Shown here piece by piece: positions 44,770 to 56,359 of a stretch of DNA of 64,000 nt (position 1 is its first letter; each line of letters starts with the position of its first letter). Location: positions 2,362 through 66,361 of the forward strand of contig WTPW01000669.1 in the NCBI GenBank assembly GCA_009809945.1, in the 5' to 3' direction. Under the pieces are notes generated by a model, which was not told where the DNA came from, searched no databases, and saw only the letters and a program-made list of their open reading frames with translations. The position numbers and the translations under genes were made by a program. The DNA is from Gigaspora margarita. Lineage: Eukaryota > Glomeromycota > Glomeromycetes > Diversisporales > Gigasporaceae.

Positions 44770-46700
44770 TAATTTAGGGCAAGCAAAAAGAAAACATTTC
44801 TAAAAGATTAAAGATATCTGAGAGTATGATAAGTTGTAGATATTGTTATAATTAAAATCAAGGTATGTATTTGAATGTAAATTATGATTTTTTGTGAGAT
44901 TGTTAGCAAGGTTATTGAATGGACAATCTTGGTGTGCAGGTACTTTGTATAATGTGATTTGAAGGTTATATGATTAAATAAAGTTCATTAGAATATGCCA
45001 GATAGGCCAATAGTTGTAAAAATGTTGTTTATGAGAAGGAGGAGGTTTTTTAATTAAGTTGTTGAATTTAGATATAGTAAATTGGGAATCAGTATATATA
45101 GATATTATACTATTGTAGGAGCATGTGCTGATTGCTAAAAGAATAGCTGTAACAGTCAGACTGTTTGTCATACTCAGTATTTTGTTATATATAAAATTAT
45201 AAAAAAAAAATATATAAAATTACTATAAACTTTGAAGCCAAGATTCTTTTCAATCTACATATTAATTTAAAATTAAATTTTGCGATTATGTAGAGCTCAA
45301 AAAGGAGAATAAACTTACCTTTTCTGCCAAGTTACAATTCCACTAATTTTGCACAAAACGAGAATGTAACTTCGTCAAAAACAAATAATTTTCGATTTTA
45401 TGATCATATGTATATGTAAAATCATGCCCTGAACAACTTTACTTAGGCGACAGAAGTAGGTTACCTTGTAAGAAAAATGGGTCATCTATGTACTAAAGTC
45501 AAAATTTTTGGGTTTTCAATATAAAACCCTTTTTTTGTCAAGATAACCTGCTTTGGGCTTCTAAGTAAACTTGTCCAGCAGGTAATTCACTCATATCAAG
45601 GTCAAAATGTGCTTTCTCGGTCCTTTTACTAAGTGAAAAATGGGGTTAAAGTTAGAAAAAAATTTTTTTTTCAAAAAATTTTTTAGAAAAAAATTTTTTT
45701 TCTAATTTTAACCCTGTTTTTCACTTAGTAAAAGGTCCGAGAAAGCATGTTTTGACCTCAATACGAGTAGAATTACCTGCTAGACAAGTTCTTAGAAGCC
45801 CAAAGCAGGTTATCTTGACAAAAAAAGGGGTTTATATTGAAACCCCCAAAATTTTGACTTTAGTACATAAATGACTCATTTTTCTTACAAGGTAACCTAC
45901 TTCCGTTGCCTAAGTAAAGTTGTTCAGAGCATGATTTTACATATACTCATTATTTTAAAATTGAAAATTATTTGTTTTTAACGAAGTTACATTCTCATTT
46001 TTACAAAATTGGTGGAATTGTAACTTGGCAGAAAAGGTAAGTTTATTCTCCTTTTTGAGCTCTACATAATCGCAAAATTTAATTTTAAATTAATATGTAG
46101 GTTGAAAAGAATCTTGGCTTCAAAATTTATAGTAATTTTATATGTTTTTTTTATAATTTTATATGTAACAAAATACTGAATGTGACAAATAGTCTGACTG
46201 GTAAGTTCAGCTTTGTAAAAAGTAGGCCAATAACATATTTGAGCAGAATATGACTAGAGGGTAGATTTGTTATAAATTTGAATTTAACCAATACTCATTT
46301 TGCATCTTTTATTAGTAATATTGCTAACTGAACCATTAGTATAAAAGATAAAGAAATCAAATTGTTGGTTATGGGATGCAATTTGAAATAAGGATTTAGA
46401 AATAGTATTAGGTGTAAAGATTTCATAAATAGGATTTAGGAAAATTTGTAGTATTCGAATAGGGGTATATTTTGCATATTGCGAGCAGCTATAGATTAAA
46501 GTAAATTTAAAATATTGGCATAGATTTTAAGTTTGTTAGGAGGGTTATAGTAACATCTCCTGCTATTAAACTGAGTAGAAAGTGTAGCTAAGATGTCAAA
46601 GGTACAATGATTAAGAATTCTATTAGTATTGTAGCTGCAACCTATACAAGGTATGCAAATAGTTTTAGACGATGAGTAAAGATTAGAGTTAGAAATGTTC
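44770..46700 (-). pseudogene. LINE RNase H domain, interrupted by a foldback
   Basis: Read on minus. FDFFIFYTNGSV (first catalytic Asp is Asn), FYKAEL | TAILLAIS (the bar marks the 45153-46200 insert; Glu present), SIISIYTDSQF (second Asp), and VPAHQDCPFNNLANNLTK where the last Asp is also Asn. Upstream, RCYYNPPNKLKIYANIL and CIPCIGCSYNTNRIL are linker regions of ORF2. The domain is catalytically dead. It is the C-terminal module of a Tad/I-like LINE. Confidence 0.78.
45153..46200. mobile_element. 1048-bp foldback element, 4-bp TSD GTAA
   Basis: Arms of about 520 bp pair almost perfectly around 45680; ends CAGTCAGACTGTTTGTCA and its inverse. GTAA lies on both sides (45149-45152, 46201-46204). 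Deleting the element plus one GTAA restores the uninterrupted LINE codons for KAEL-TAILL, so the borders and the 4-bp duplication are certain. No coding capacity; the superfamily is not identified. Confidence 0.9.
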
Positions 46701-48340
46701 ATTTGTTCATTTGAATAGTCCAATGTGTAATATTAATTGTATTAGTATTGTTATTGAATTATGAGCTTTTTCTATAATAATATTCTAGGTATTTTTATTA
46801 TATGTAATGAGCCAAGGCTTAGATTTACTACAGAAGTGGCCTGTAGTAAATGATAGAGTATTGATAGATAGTAATTTAAGAGTGAGGAAATAGAATGAGT
46901 TGTATAGTTAGATAGGATTGTTTGTTCAAGAGTAGTAAACTAGCCTGGCTTACAACCTGTATATAGTTGGTCAGTATGAGATGAAATATGATTCCATTCT
47001 AAATTGTTAAAAGATGTAAGTTGTTGAAGGTAAATAATGTTTTTAGAGCAAAGTTGTTTTTTAAAAAGTAAATACTGAGGGTTAGTATTGAGAATAGACT
47101 CAAGGGATATATAAGAGTATTGTAGTATATAGGGTTTATTGTTATAAGAATTAGTATTAATAGATAAGCTAGTATAGTTTAAAAGGTAAATAATTTTACA
47201 TGTTATTGTATTTTTGTTGGAACTTTTAAATTAGAATGTTGTAATATATTTATAGGTGACCAGAGGTTATTCTGTAAATCCTGCAAGCGTATGTGTGTAC
47301 TTGTACAAAGAAGGTCTAAGTTGTTAATTTGTAATAAAAGATTGGAAATATGGTGTTGTAGTTGGATGTCCCAAATGTTTTGATACCATAAACATTGTGA
47401 TTTAATATAGTAATATTTGGAGTAGTTGATACAAGATGGGATTTGTGTTTTGCAATTGTGAGATATTTAGAAAGAAGTTTAAAGTATAGTGATTTAGATA
47501 ATATGATATTATATATATGATATTCAAGTATTGGGATAATAACGTTATTAATTATTTAACAGACTTGTTTATCTGTAATTTTTTTAGTATACAATATTTG
47601 GAGAAGTTGGAAGGTTTCTTGGGTAATATGTTAGCCTGTATAGAGTACTTAGCAGTAGCTATAAACTAGCATCCAAGGAATTTAAAAAGCATATACAAAG
47701 GTTGGGTAGAGATTTGAGAATTGAAAAATTGTAGAGAGAGCTGAAATTGGGTATTGGATATAAGAGTTGATTTACTAGGATTAACTTTAATATGTGCTAT
47801 AGAGTAGAATGTGGATGCGGTATTAAGTATTAGCTATAATTGATCATGAGAAGGAGTGATTTATAGAGTATCATCTATATATGCTAGGACAGAAGTTGAA
47901 GTTTTAATAGTTTGGTTTTGTACAGGATAAATAGAAGAAGTATATGTAGAAGACATTGTATAGCCAGTAAAGTTTGTTTTGATTTTATTAATAAGAGGGT
48001 CATAGTATATTCTCTATAAGAGTAGTATTATTGTTTCTTCTTGATCTATTCCGTCATGTACAGCATACTGTGGAGATAGACCAAGATTGGTAATAACTTG
48101 GTTAGATCAGCAAAGTAGAAGATTAGTAAGGATATTAATGAGCTAGTTAGGAAATTAAAAGTGTCTAAAAGATAGTTTGAGAAGGTCTAAGTTAATAGAA
48201 TCATATGCTTTGCTCATATCTTGTGACAGAAGCCAGAGCTATTGCTTGTTACAGTATGCATGTTTACTAAGGTTGTTAAGTATATATATAGGAATATTTG
48301 TACTATTGCTAGATAATGCAATATAGTTTTAAGAGTTAAG
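46700..48340 (-). pseudogene. LINE reverse transcriptase, second half
   Basis: Read on minus. WLLSQDMSKAYDSINLDLLK (motif A, 48197-48223), SPQYAVHDGIDQEE and DPLINKI (template-binding part), SVLAYIDDT (catalytic YxDD, 47867-47884), then KVNPSKSTLI and FKFLGC (motifs D/E). Frequent single stops within an otherwise readable frame show moderate age. The first half of RT is at 53949-54300; the two were one frame before the 48345-53944 insertion. Confidence 0.85.
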
Positions 48341-48717
48341 TATTTCATTAGCAAAAATATATATGCGTAATCTTGCATAAGTTTTTACGGTATGTAAGAA
48401 AATCGTAAACTTATTTAAGATTTAGTATAAAACTACATAAGTCTTACAGTGCATAAAAAAATCATAAATTTATATAAAATTTTTGCATAAATTTACGACT
48501 TTCTTATAGTATGTAAAAAATCGTAAATATACATAAACTTTTTACATAAATTTACAATTTTCTTATAGTGTGTAAATTTATATTAAAAAAAATTGAAAGG
48601 TAAAAAATTTTTTAAGCCCATATGATATATCATTTTGCATAGATCATAAATATATATAGTAAGGTAGTTATGGGTATTATGGCGCAGTTAAGTATTTTAG
48701 CTCATAATACATGATAT

Positions 48718-49010
48718 ATTAACCAGAATCGAATGATTTTGGTACCATTCGATTCNTCTCATCAAGACGAATCGAATGGTACCAAAATCGTTCAATTCTA
48801 ATCACTAGATCATAAGATATCATTAATTACAATATACAAATTAAAAAAGCTAAATTATAATACATATACCATTTATGGCGCACATCATATTTTTCATTAT
48901 CTATTAAGTTATATTAATCAGAATTGAATAATTTTGTTACTATTCGATTTATCTCATTGAGACGAAGCGAATGGTACCAAAATCATGCGATTTTGGCTGA
49001 TACTTCTCGA
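48718..49010. repeat. Hairpin F copies 3 and 4
   Basis: Stems TTTTGGTACCATTCGATT against AATCGAATGGTACCAAAA at about 48733-48790 and 48930-48985. Copy 3 has flanking ATTCTAATCACTAGATCATA; its apex holds one ambiguous base (48755). Confidence 0.8.
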
Positions 49011-49560
49011 TATATTATAATTTAACCAAAATAAACTGTGTAAAACAAATTTTAAAATTAACATGAAATCATAAATAACCTTGACAGACCAGTCTGTTTT
49101 TTATAATTTTACTACCAAAATGACTGCCTTGAAGAGGTAATTCCAACAAGCCCAAAATCACTAAAATCCAATCACGGGATCACGGGATCTTTAAGTTTTT
49201 TGTATTGTTTTTGATGAAAATTAGATTAGTAATAATAAAACTTTAATGATCCCGTGATCCTGTAATCAAATTTTAGCGATTTTGGGCTTGTTGGAATCAT
49301 CTCTTCAAGGCGGTCATTTTGGTAGTAAAATTATAAAAAATGAACTGGTCTATCAGAAATTATTCATGATTTCATGCTAATTTTAAATTTTGATTTGCAC
49401 AGCTTATTTTGGTTAAATTATAATACCTTGAGAAGTATCAGTCAAAATCATATAATTTTAGTACCATTCGATTCGTCTTAATAAGATGAATCGAATGGTA
49501 ACAAAATCATCCGATTCTGATTGATAGTTCACAAGATGTTGCTATACACTGCAATATTTC
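48880..49560. repeat. 680-bp palindrome centred at about 49222
   Basis: The outer arms include the F hairpins (48905-49000 and 49430-49556). The middle carries AATTTAACCAAAATAA/TTATTTTGGTTAAATT. The inner arms carry the GATTTTGGGCTTGTTGGAAT word (49138 inverted, 49273 direct) and GATCCCGTGATCC/GGGATCACGGGATC. Confidence 0.8.
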
Positions 49561-49614
49561 TATTACCATAATATCTATACAAAAACAAAAAAAAATTTAA
49601 AAAAATTAAAAAGT

Positions 49615-50300
49615 ATTCTGATCCTATATTTACTACAAGTAAATTGACTAGACCGATTAAGACAATATTGTTTTCCAGATCTAGGCAGTTCTAAAGGTAG
49701 TGAGATCGTAAAAAATGGCCCAGTAGATATCTTTCTATGACGTCTCAAAGTTTATAACGATTGTTTATATAAAATTACATGATTTAGAAAATCGTTTAAA
49801 ATCATTATAAAACTTTGAGAGGCCATAGAAAAAGATCTACCTGGCCATTTTTATGATCTTACCACCTTTAGAACCACCTTGGCCTAGAGAACAATATTTA
49901 ATTAATCGGCCTAGTCGATTTACTTGTAGCAAATATAGGTTCAGAAAAATTTTTTATTTATTTTTAAAAAGATAAAAATAATAAAAAAATGCTCCAAACC
50001 CATATTTACTGCAAGTAAATTGACTAGGCCGATTAATTAAATATTGTTCTATAGTCCAAGATAGTTCTAAAGGTAGTGAGATCATAAAAAACGGCCCAGT
50101 AGATCACTTTCCACAGCCTTTCAAAGCTTTACAATGATTGTTTATATAAATCACATGATTTAAACAATCGTTATAAAACTTTGAGAGGCTGTAGAAAGAG
50201 ATCTACTGGGTTGTTTTTCATGATCTCACCATCTTTAGAACCGCCTATACCTGGAGAACAATATTGTCTTAATTGGCCTTGTATGTTTACTTAGTACCAA
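49615..50300. repeat. Two tandem palindromes, about 370-bp period
   Basis: Each unit (49615-49940, 49990-50300) reads CAAGTAAATTGACTAG, TTCTAAAGGTAGTGAGATC, a GCCCAGTAGATC block and an AACGATTGTTTATATAAAT loop, then the inverse of each. The two loops differ by small indels. No gene. Confidence 0.82.
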
Positions 50301-50387
50301 ATACGAGTAGATCATAAGATATTAGCAGTGCACCATAATTGATAGTGCGCCATAATACTTGTATTTACTTAAATATTACTTTAATCG

Positions 50388-50512
50388 TAATATCTTGTGA
50401 TCCACTAATCAGAATTTGATGCTTTTGGTACCAATCGATTTGTCCCAGTGAGCTAATCGATTGATACCAAAATCACATAATTCTGATTAGTAGATTGTAA
50501 GATATTAGTAGT
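50388..50512. repeat. Hairpin F, copy 6
   Basis: TAATATCTTGTGATC, AATCAGAATTTGATG, TTTTGGTACCAATCGATT and their inverse in a 125-bp hairpin. Confidence 0.78.
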
Positions 50513-50524
50513 GCACTATACCGT

Positions 50525-51347
50525 ATGTGTCCGAAAATAAGCTACCTTTTTTGGCCAAAAAATTACACAAAAAACATGGGGTAGCTTATTTTCAAAACAT
50601 TGAGTTTTTTGAAAAATTGAAAAAAGTACTAATAAAAAGTTGTCCTAATGACACCAAATTTTTACTGTATGTGTATTTTTATGAGCTGAACATGTTTATT
50701 TAAGGGTAGGGGTACATAGATTATTTATCATATGATTTCAGTGGTACAATGATATTTATATAGAAATTAAAAATGTGCTATTAATAAAACTTTTTACAGT
50801 TGTAATCAAATTTGACTAAAATTTTATAATATATAGAATAAAATGCATGTTGTATTGTATTAAAATTTTAATAAAGTATATATTTAAAAAAATTATACTT
50901 CTATATATTATATAGTTTTCCTCAGTTGGTTCAAATTATCCCTAGTTACACAAAATAATTAATTTTAATTGGTCGATATCATATGATCATCATATGATTT
51001 TTGTAAACAACTTTTGATACCTAAAATTTAAATTGTTATAACTTAACGAATATTCAACCAATTTTAATAAATTTGCTATTTTTAGAATTAAAAAAACCTG
51101 CTCTATAATTTTATTAATAGTTCAAAAATGATTTGCTTAAAAAAATTTTACAATATTTTAAAAAGAATAAATCAATACCATGAATTTTATATGTAATTTG
51201 CAATTTGTACCCCTACCCTTAATAGTACTTTTGAGGTTTACTTAGTAAAATTTAGACATTTATATGTAGCAACTGCTAACGGTTTTTTTAAGATTTTTGA
51301 AAAAAATCAGGGGGGTAGCTTATTTTCGGAGGTAGCTTATTTTTGGC
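50525..51347. mobile_element. Element B, full copy with nested TTAA insert
   Basis: Left CGTATGTGTCCGAAAATAAG CTACC-type end and right GGTAGCTTATTTTTGGCAAT ATACG-type end are inverted. The TSD may be TA/ATA and is not firm. The body matches 7187-7428 except for the 50704-51218 insert. Confidence 0.65.
50704..51218. mobile_element. 515-bp MITE with TTAA target duplication
   Basis: Termini GGGTAGGGGTACA and TGTACCCCTACCC are flanked by TTAA at both ends (50700-50703, 51219-51222), as for piggyBac/Kolobok elements. The homologous unoccupied site is present at about 7310 (TTTATTTAATGGCACTTTT), which confirms the exact borders. No coding capacity. Confidence 0.85.
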
Positions 51348-51439
51348 AATATACGATAATTGGTAGTGCACCATAATACCTATATCTACCTTACAAAATA
51401 TGAAAAAAAACTTAAAAAAAAAATGTTTTACACTAATTT

Positions 51440-51615
51440 TTTTTAATTTTTGCATTTTTCTAATTTTTGCATTTTTTGAAATATTTTGAATATTTTCAAA
51501 ATATTTTAGGACTGGGAAACCAAGCTGGATCAGTAAATCTTTAGCCTGGATCATACCAAAAGCGCATTTGACTAATATTTTCAAAATGTTTCAAAATGTT
51601 TTGATGATTATACAT
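51440..51615. repeat. Repeat A, 5' fragment
   Basis: Matches 1-150 and 52150-52300: ATTTTAGGACTGGG, GCTGGATCAGTAAATCT, CTGGATCATACCA. Ends near 51615; 51616-51900 is unrecognised AT-rich DNA. Confidence 0.7.
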
Positions 51616-52019
51616 TAGCAAATTTTATATATAGATATTAATTGATATATAACACTGAATCGTTTTATATCAATTATAAAATATCATTATATGGGCTTGG
51701 TGCTACAGAAAAGAAGAAAAATGACAAAATTTTGAAAATTAATTTTTTTATATAAATTAATTTAGTTCTTCAAAATTATAATTTCTTATAGCTTATTATA
51801 AAATTTATAACATAAAAATTGATTTTTTGAAGATCTTTTTTTTGGTTGATTTCCCCCTTTTCTGTAACACCTAGCCCATATATTGATTAATTGGATAAGA
51901 TCTTTAACGATTATATAATGTTTTGACCTATTACCAGGTAAAAAAAAAAATAAAAAAAATAAAATGCCGATTAAAGCAAATTAAACAAAATTGGTATAAG
52001 AAAAAAAAAAGCATTTTAC

Positions 52020-53700
52020 ACTATTTTTACTTCTCTCTTCCTTTTTTACTTTCTCTCTTTTTTTTTCTCCCTTTTGTTCTCTCTTCTTTTTTTTCTCTCT
52101 TCCTTTTTTTCTCTTCCCCTTTCTTTCTCTTCTTTTTTTTTTCTTTTTTTTTTTTAATATTTCGAATACTTTCAAAATATTTTAGGACTGAAAAATCAAA
52201 CTGGATCAGTAGATCTGTACCCTGGATCATACCAAGGGTGCATTTGACTAATATTTTTCAAATGTTTCAAAATGTTTCAATGATTATAGTACAAGATCAG
52301 ATTAGATCTTTGTTTATTTTTTTTGTTTATAATTTAGATTTCCTATCAATTTTACATTATTTTTTTTATTTTTGTTGGTCTTTTTTTTTAGTTTTGTTTT
52401 ATTTTGTTTAGTTTCATTTTTTTTGTTTTGTTTTTCTTTTATTTATTATTTTTTAATTTTTTTATTTTATTTCTACAAAAAACACCAACTCTAACTTTTG
52501 GCACTTTACAAGAAATCTAACAACTTTTTGAAACTATGCACTAGCCAACTCATCCTTCCAACATATTGCAAGAACACACAACTGATTTTACTAACAATTT
52601 CTAAATTTCAAAAAACACTTCTTTAAAAAATAAAGATTTAGTTGGTACTTTATTGTTTTTTGTTTGATGTTTTTTGTTTGATGTTTTTTGTTCTTTTTGT
52701 TTTTGTTTTTGATATTTTTTTTTGTTTTTGTTTTTGTTTTTTTTTATTTTTTTTATTAATTTATTTTATTCGTGAGAAAAATAATCTAGGCCTTTTTACA
52801 CTTTGCAGCAAACCTAAACTTTTCTGGCACTTTGCAAGGATGCATACAACTTGATTTCAACAATTTTGTTATGAATTCTACTTCAAAGAAATGAAGATTT
52901 GGGGTTTTATTTTTTTTATTTAGTTGGTTTACATTTCATTTTTTTTGTTTGTTTTCTTTTTACTTATTTCTTTAATTTTTATTATTTTATTTATTTTGGT
53001 ACTTTGCGAAAACCTTCAACAATTTCTAAATTGCAAAAATATAAACTTAAAGAAATAGAGATTGAAGCTTCATTTATTTTTTTTATTTAATTTGCTTACA
53101 ATTTTGTTTTTTGTTTGTTTTCTTTTTTTACTTAATTTTTAATTTTATTTTATTTTATTTATTTCTTACTTTCTTTGGAACCTTGCAAGAAAACAATGTA
53201 ACTTTTCTGGCACTTTACAAGAACACCAATTCTAACTTCTTTGACACTTTGCAAGAAGTATTAAATATAAGTAAATATAAGCAAATATAATAGTTAAACC
53301 AAAAAAAGAAATAATAGCTAACTACAAAGTGAGAAAATAAGTGAATTAGATGCGACAAGGTGCAAAAGTAGTCATTTTCTTTTTTTTTTGTTATTTTTTT
53401 TGGGTTTGTTTTTTTTTGGTTTTATTTTTTTTGTCATTTTTTTATAATAATATATAATAAAATATGTAATATTTAAAATATTAAATAATAATAATAAATA
53501 AAAAATAAAATTTTTATATTAAATTGTAAAAACTTGTGAATATTGTATATTTGATTTAAAATATAATATATAATAATAATAAATAAAAAAAATTTTAGAA
53601 AACTTGCAAAAACTTGTAAATTCTCTAAAATATTTAAAAATTTACAAAAAGCATAATTATGTGAATATTATTATTAATTAATCATAATATCTTATTGATT
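52020..53700. repeat. Repeat A, copy 2 with polypyrimidine leader
   Basis: Preceded by a 120-bp TCTC/TTTC tract (52020-52155), then co-linear with 1-1510 (module order as described there). The 162-codon and other frames in this stretch are Phe/Leu/Ser or Lys/Arg homopolymer-like translations and are not genes. Confidence 0.75.
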
Positions 53701-53948
53701 TATACAAGTTTTTGCTAGTTTTTACTAGTTTTCAATATTTGTTGTTCATAATATTTTTGCTATATTTTGAATTTACTATGCTATAAATGTTCGTAATTAT
53801 TACACTATTGTAATACTACAAAGTTACTATAGTTTAAACTTATGTAATTATTACCCTACGTAATATTCTGAACTAATCATAAGTTTTCATAAGTTTACAC
53901 TTGCGTAAAAACTTACAGAGGTTTACGTATATTTTTTTTGCTAATATT

Positions 53949-54900
53949 GGTATTTAGATAAGGTCTAGTTTAAAAGATTAGTAAGAATTTTTGTATAGAG
54001 TTTTTTGGTATATTCAATTAAGCTAATTGGTCGAATATTGTTAAGATTGCTATCAAATTGATGTTTTTTAGATATTGGATATATTCTGCTATCTTTCTAT
54101 TGTTTGGAAATGTTTTGAATTTGGATGTATCAGTTAAATAGTGCCGTTATTGCCTGGAGCATATCTGGTCCTATGTGCTTTGGCATTTCATAGCTAATTC
54201 CCAAAGGTCCACATGCTTTGTTGTTGGGAAATTGACTAATTGTATATTGAACTTCTTCAAGTGTAATTGGTTGTAGAATAAGTTGTACCAAGCTGCATTG
54301 ATACTTGTAATTGGAATGTATTTATATAACCAATATTGGTTAAAAAATCTTGATTGTATAGTTGGTGTTGTGTCCATTGTTCAAAGTAGTAAAAGATGTG
54401 TTGTTTGATTAATTGAGGATCTGTGATAACATAATTAGAAGTAGTAATGTTGTAAAGGTGCACAGAGTCAACATGTCTATTAAGGATACTATTAATCTTT
54501 TTGGTGAGTTGGGATAGTAACTTTTCTTGTCTTGTTTGAATAGCCTGGTTAATATGGTTGCATAGACATTGAGAATTTTCAAGATTACATGCATGATAAA
54601 TAGTTTTAAAAAACAGTTTAGCAGAATTGAGCCAGTTGAGAAGTTTATTATAGTTATAAGAAGGTTAAGGAATTTGGAATTCATATTTAGTATTAATGTA
54701 GTCGATAAGGCTGTAGGTAGGTTGTGGTATAGGTATATTATTTTAATAGCTGTTTTGGTGAGATAAATGATTTTGCTAATAAGTTTGAGATCTTTGTAAA
54801 GATCAATAGCTTTGGAAGTGAAAGTGTAAGTAAAGTTGCATATGGTGTGCTTATAGTTTGGAATATGAAGGAGGGTAGCATTAATTATACTAATCTGTAT
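53949..54900 (-). pseudogene. LINE reverse transcriptase, first half
   Basis: Read on minus. QPITLEEVQYTISQFPNNKA then CGPLGISYEMPKHIGPDMLQ is the RT entry motif. DSRIYPISKKHQFDSNLNNI then RPISLIEYTKKLYTKILTNL is the fingers region with the typical RPISL. Upstream (54300-54900) is the helical linker after the endonuclease (LTRLFKQDKKSYYPNSPKRL). Several stops. Ends exactly at the TATT duplication. Confidence 0.85.
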
Positions 54901-56350
54901 TTTGTGCTATGTTTTTTCATGAGATTCTGTTGTTGTAGAATTTAGTGGGATATAATGGTATTGAATATTGTAATTGATTTGATTTGTAAAATTGTCTAAT
55001 TTTTTAGATATCATTGCCTTGTAGTTAAAAGTACAGTATTTACTACAATATTTATATCTAGATTGGTAGTAAATAGAAAGAAACCATTGGCTTATAAGTA
55101 TCTAATAATCACTATAAGCAGATAATGAAGGGTCATCAATATAGAAAGTAGTAAGGTAGGAGATTATGGGTTGGGCTGTTCAGATATAGTCAATTTAGCT
55201 ACTATATCTATTACTACTCTATGTGTGATCTTGTTTATTAGTATGTGTAGCAAGGTCATACATATTAGAGCTATAAAGATGATTGAAAAGTAGGTATTTG
55301 GATGAAGAAGGTAATGAGTTGAGTATAGAGGCATTAAAGTTGCCTAGGCTTATAGGATGTAGTTGGTGCTGAAGTGCTTGTTTAAACTATTGTATAACTT
55401 TGTTTTGTGTACTATTTTTAGTAGTAGTATTTGTGGATAATAGATAAACAGAATAATTCTGAATTTAAAGTTATGTTTGAAAAAGATGTCTATAGCAATA
55501 GCCCCTTCAGGATGGTTTAAAAATATTGTGTATGTGGGATCAGATAGTATTGTATACCATAATACCAGTTTCTTCTTTGAATTCTGATACGTTAGCCCAG
55601 AAGTATAAAAATTGAGTTGTGTTAAAGAATCAGTTGGAGAAAAGATTAGCAATTTTTGTTTTTGTGATACTAATAATATAGAGGTTATTTTTTGAACAGT
55701 ATTCTTTTGATAAAATTTTTTCTCCAAATTGTTGTATCCTTGAATATTGTAGGTAGCTATATTTAGGGTTAGTAGAGGATTAGTAGGTTGAAGTAATGTT
55801 GAATTTAATAGTGAGAGTTGGAATATAGTAGATTGAGATATTGCTGACAATTTGCAAAATAAGGTTTTAAGAGAGATGTTGGCATAATATTGTAAGTCTT
55901 GAAAGAGAAAGTAAGTGAATAGATAGGAGTGTAGAGTTATGTGGTAGATATATATATGCTTTTTTATAGTTCTTTGATGTATCTATAGAAATAGAGATTT
56001 TGATATATTGTAGAAAGTAGTATTTAGACAATTGTTTTGTATATATTCTAGAAAGGATCCAATTGTTTGTGGTAATATCAAAGTCAGCAATTTATAGTAT
56101 TCAAGAAATCTGTTAAAGCATGATCAAATTGGACTTTAGAAGGATATAATGTATTGGTGTCCAAGGTATGCGTATGTTCTGTAGATGTGCTCATTATATG
56201 CTCAGTTCTCACTGCTATGCAGAATACCATAGTCTGCCCAGTTTGTTTGGTCTGACCATCATTATCTTGGTCCTCCACATAAATAGGCTTTTCTGCCTGC
56301 CAACTTATATCATTCTCCTCCAAAAATGGTCTATTACTAGAGGACATTAT
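54900..56350 (-). pseudogene. LINE ORF2 N-terminus and EEP endonuclease
   Basis: Read on minus. ORF2-like start MSSSNRPFLEENDISWQAEK at 56347. The EEP (APE-like) domain shows LNIATYNIQGYNNLEKKF, LKIVH and a GNFNAS box (Asp of GDFN replaced by Asn), SRIDYI-like YSSxIDYIxTAQ, and SDYQIL where SDH is expected. So several catalytic positions are changed. This domain nicks target DNA for priming in active LINEs. Confidence 0.78.
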
Positions 56351-56359
56351 TATTTTGGA

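Larger units (their letters stand above)
48345..53944. mobile_element. 5.6-kb composite insertion in LINE RT, ends ATTAGCAAAAA
   Basis: Left end TCATTAGCAAAAATATATA and right end, inverted, TTAGCAAAAAAAATATACG, with TATT on both sides (48341-48344, 53945-53948). Removal rejoins the RT codons ...SKYQ-ILNS. Subterminal CATAAGTTTTTACG-like and CATAAATTTACGA repeats fill 48360-48560 and 53690-53930. The inside is a patchwork of palindromes, element B and repeat A; no transposase. The superfamily is unknown. Confidence 0.75.

Noticed and set aside
45153..46200. Assembly inversion as explanation of the 1-kb palindrome
   Set aside because: A GTAA duplication and exact restoration of the LINE codons upon removal point to a real insertion; the arms also differ at many positions.
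51923..52411. 162-codon ORF with hydrophobic composition
   Set aside because: Translation of the polypyrimidine leader of repeat A; opposite-strand frames are Lys/Arg homopolymers of the same tract.
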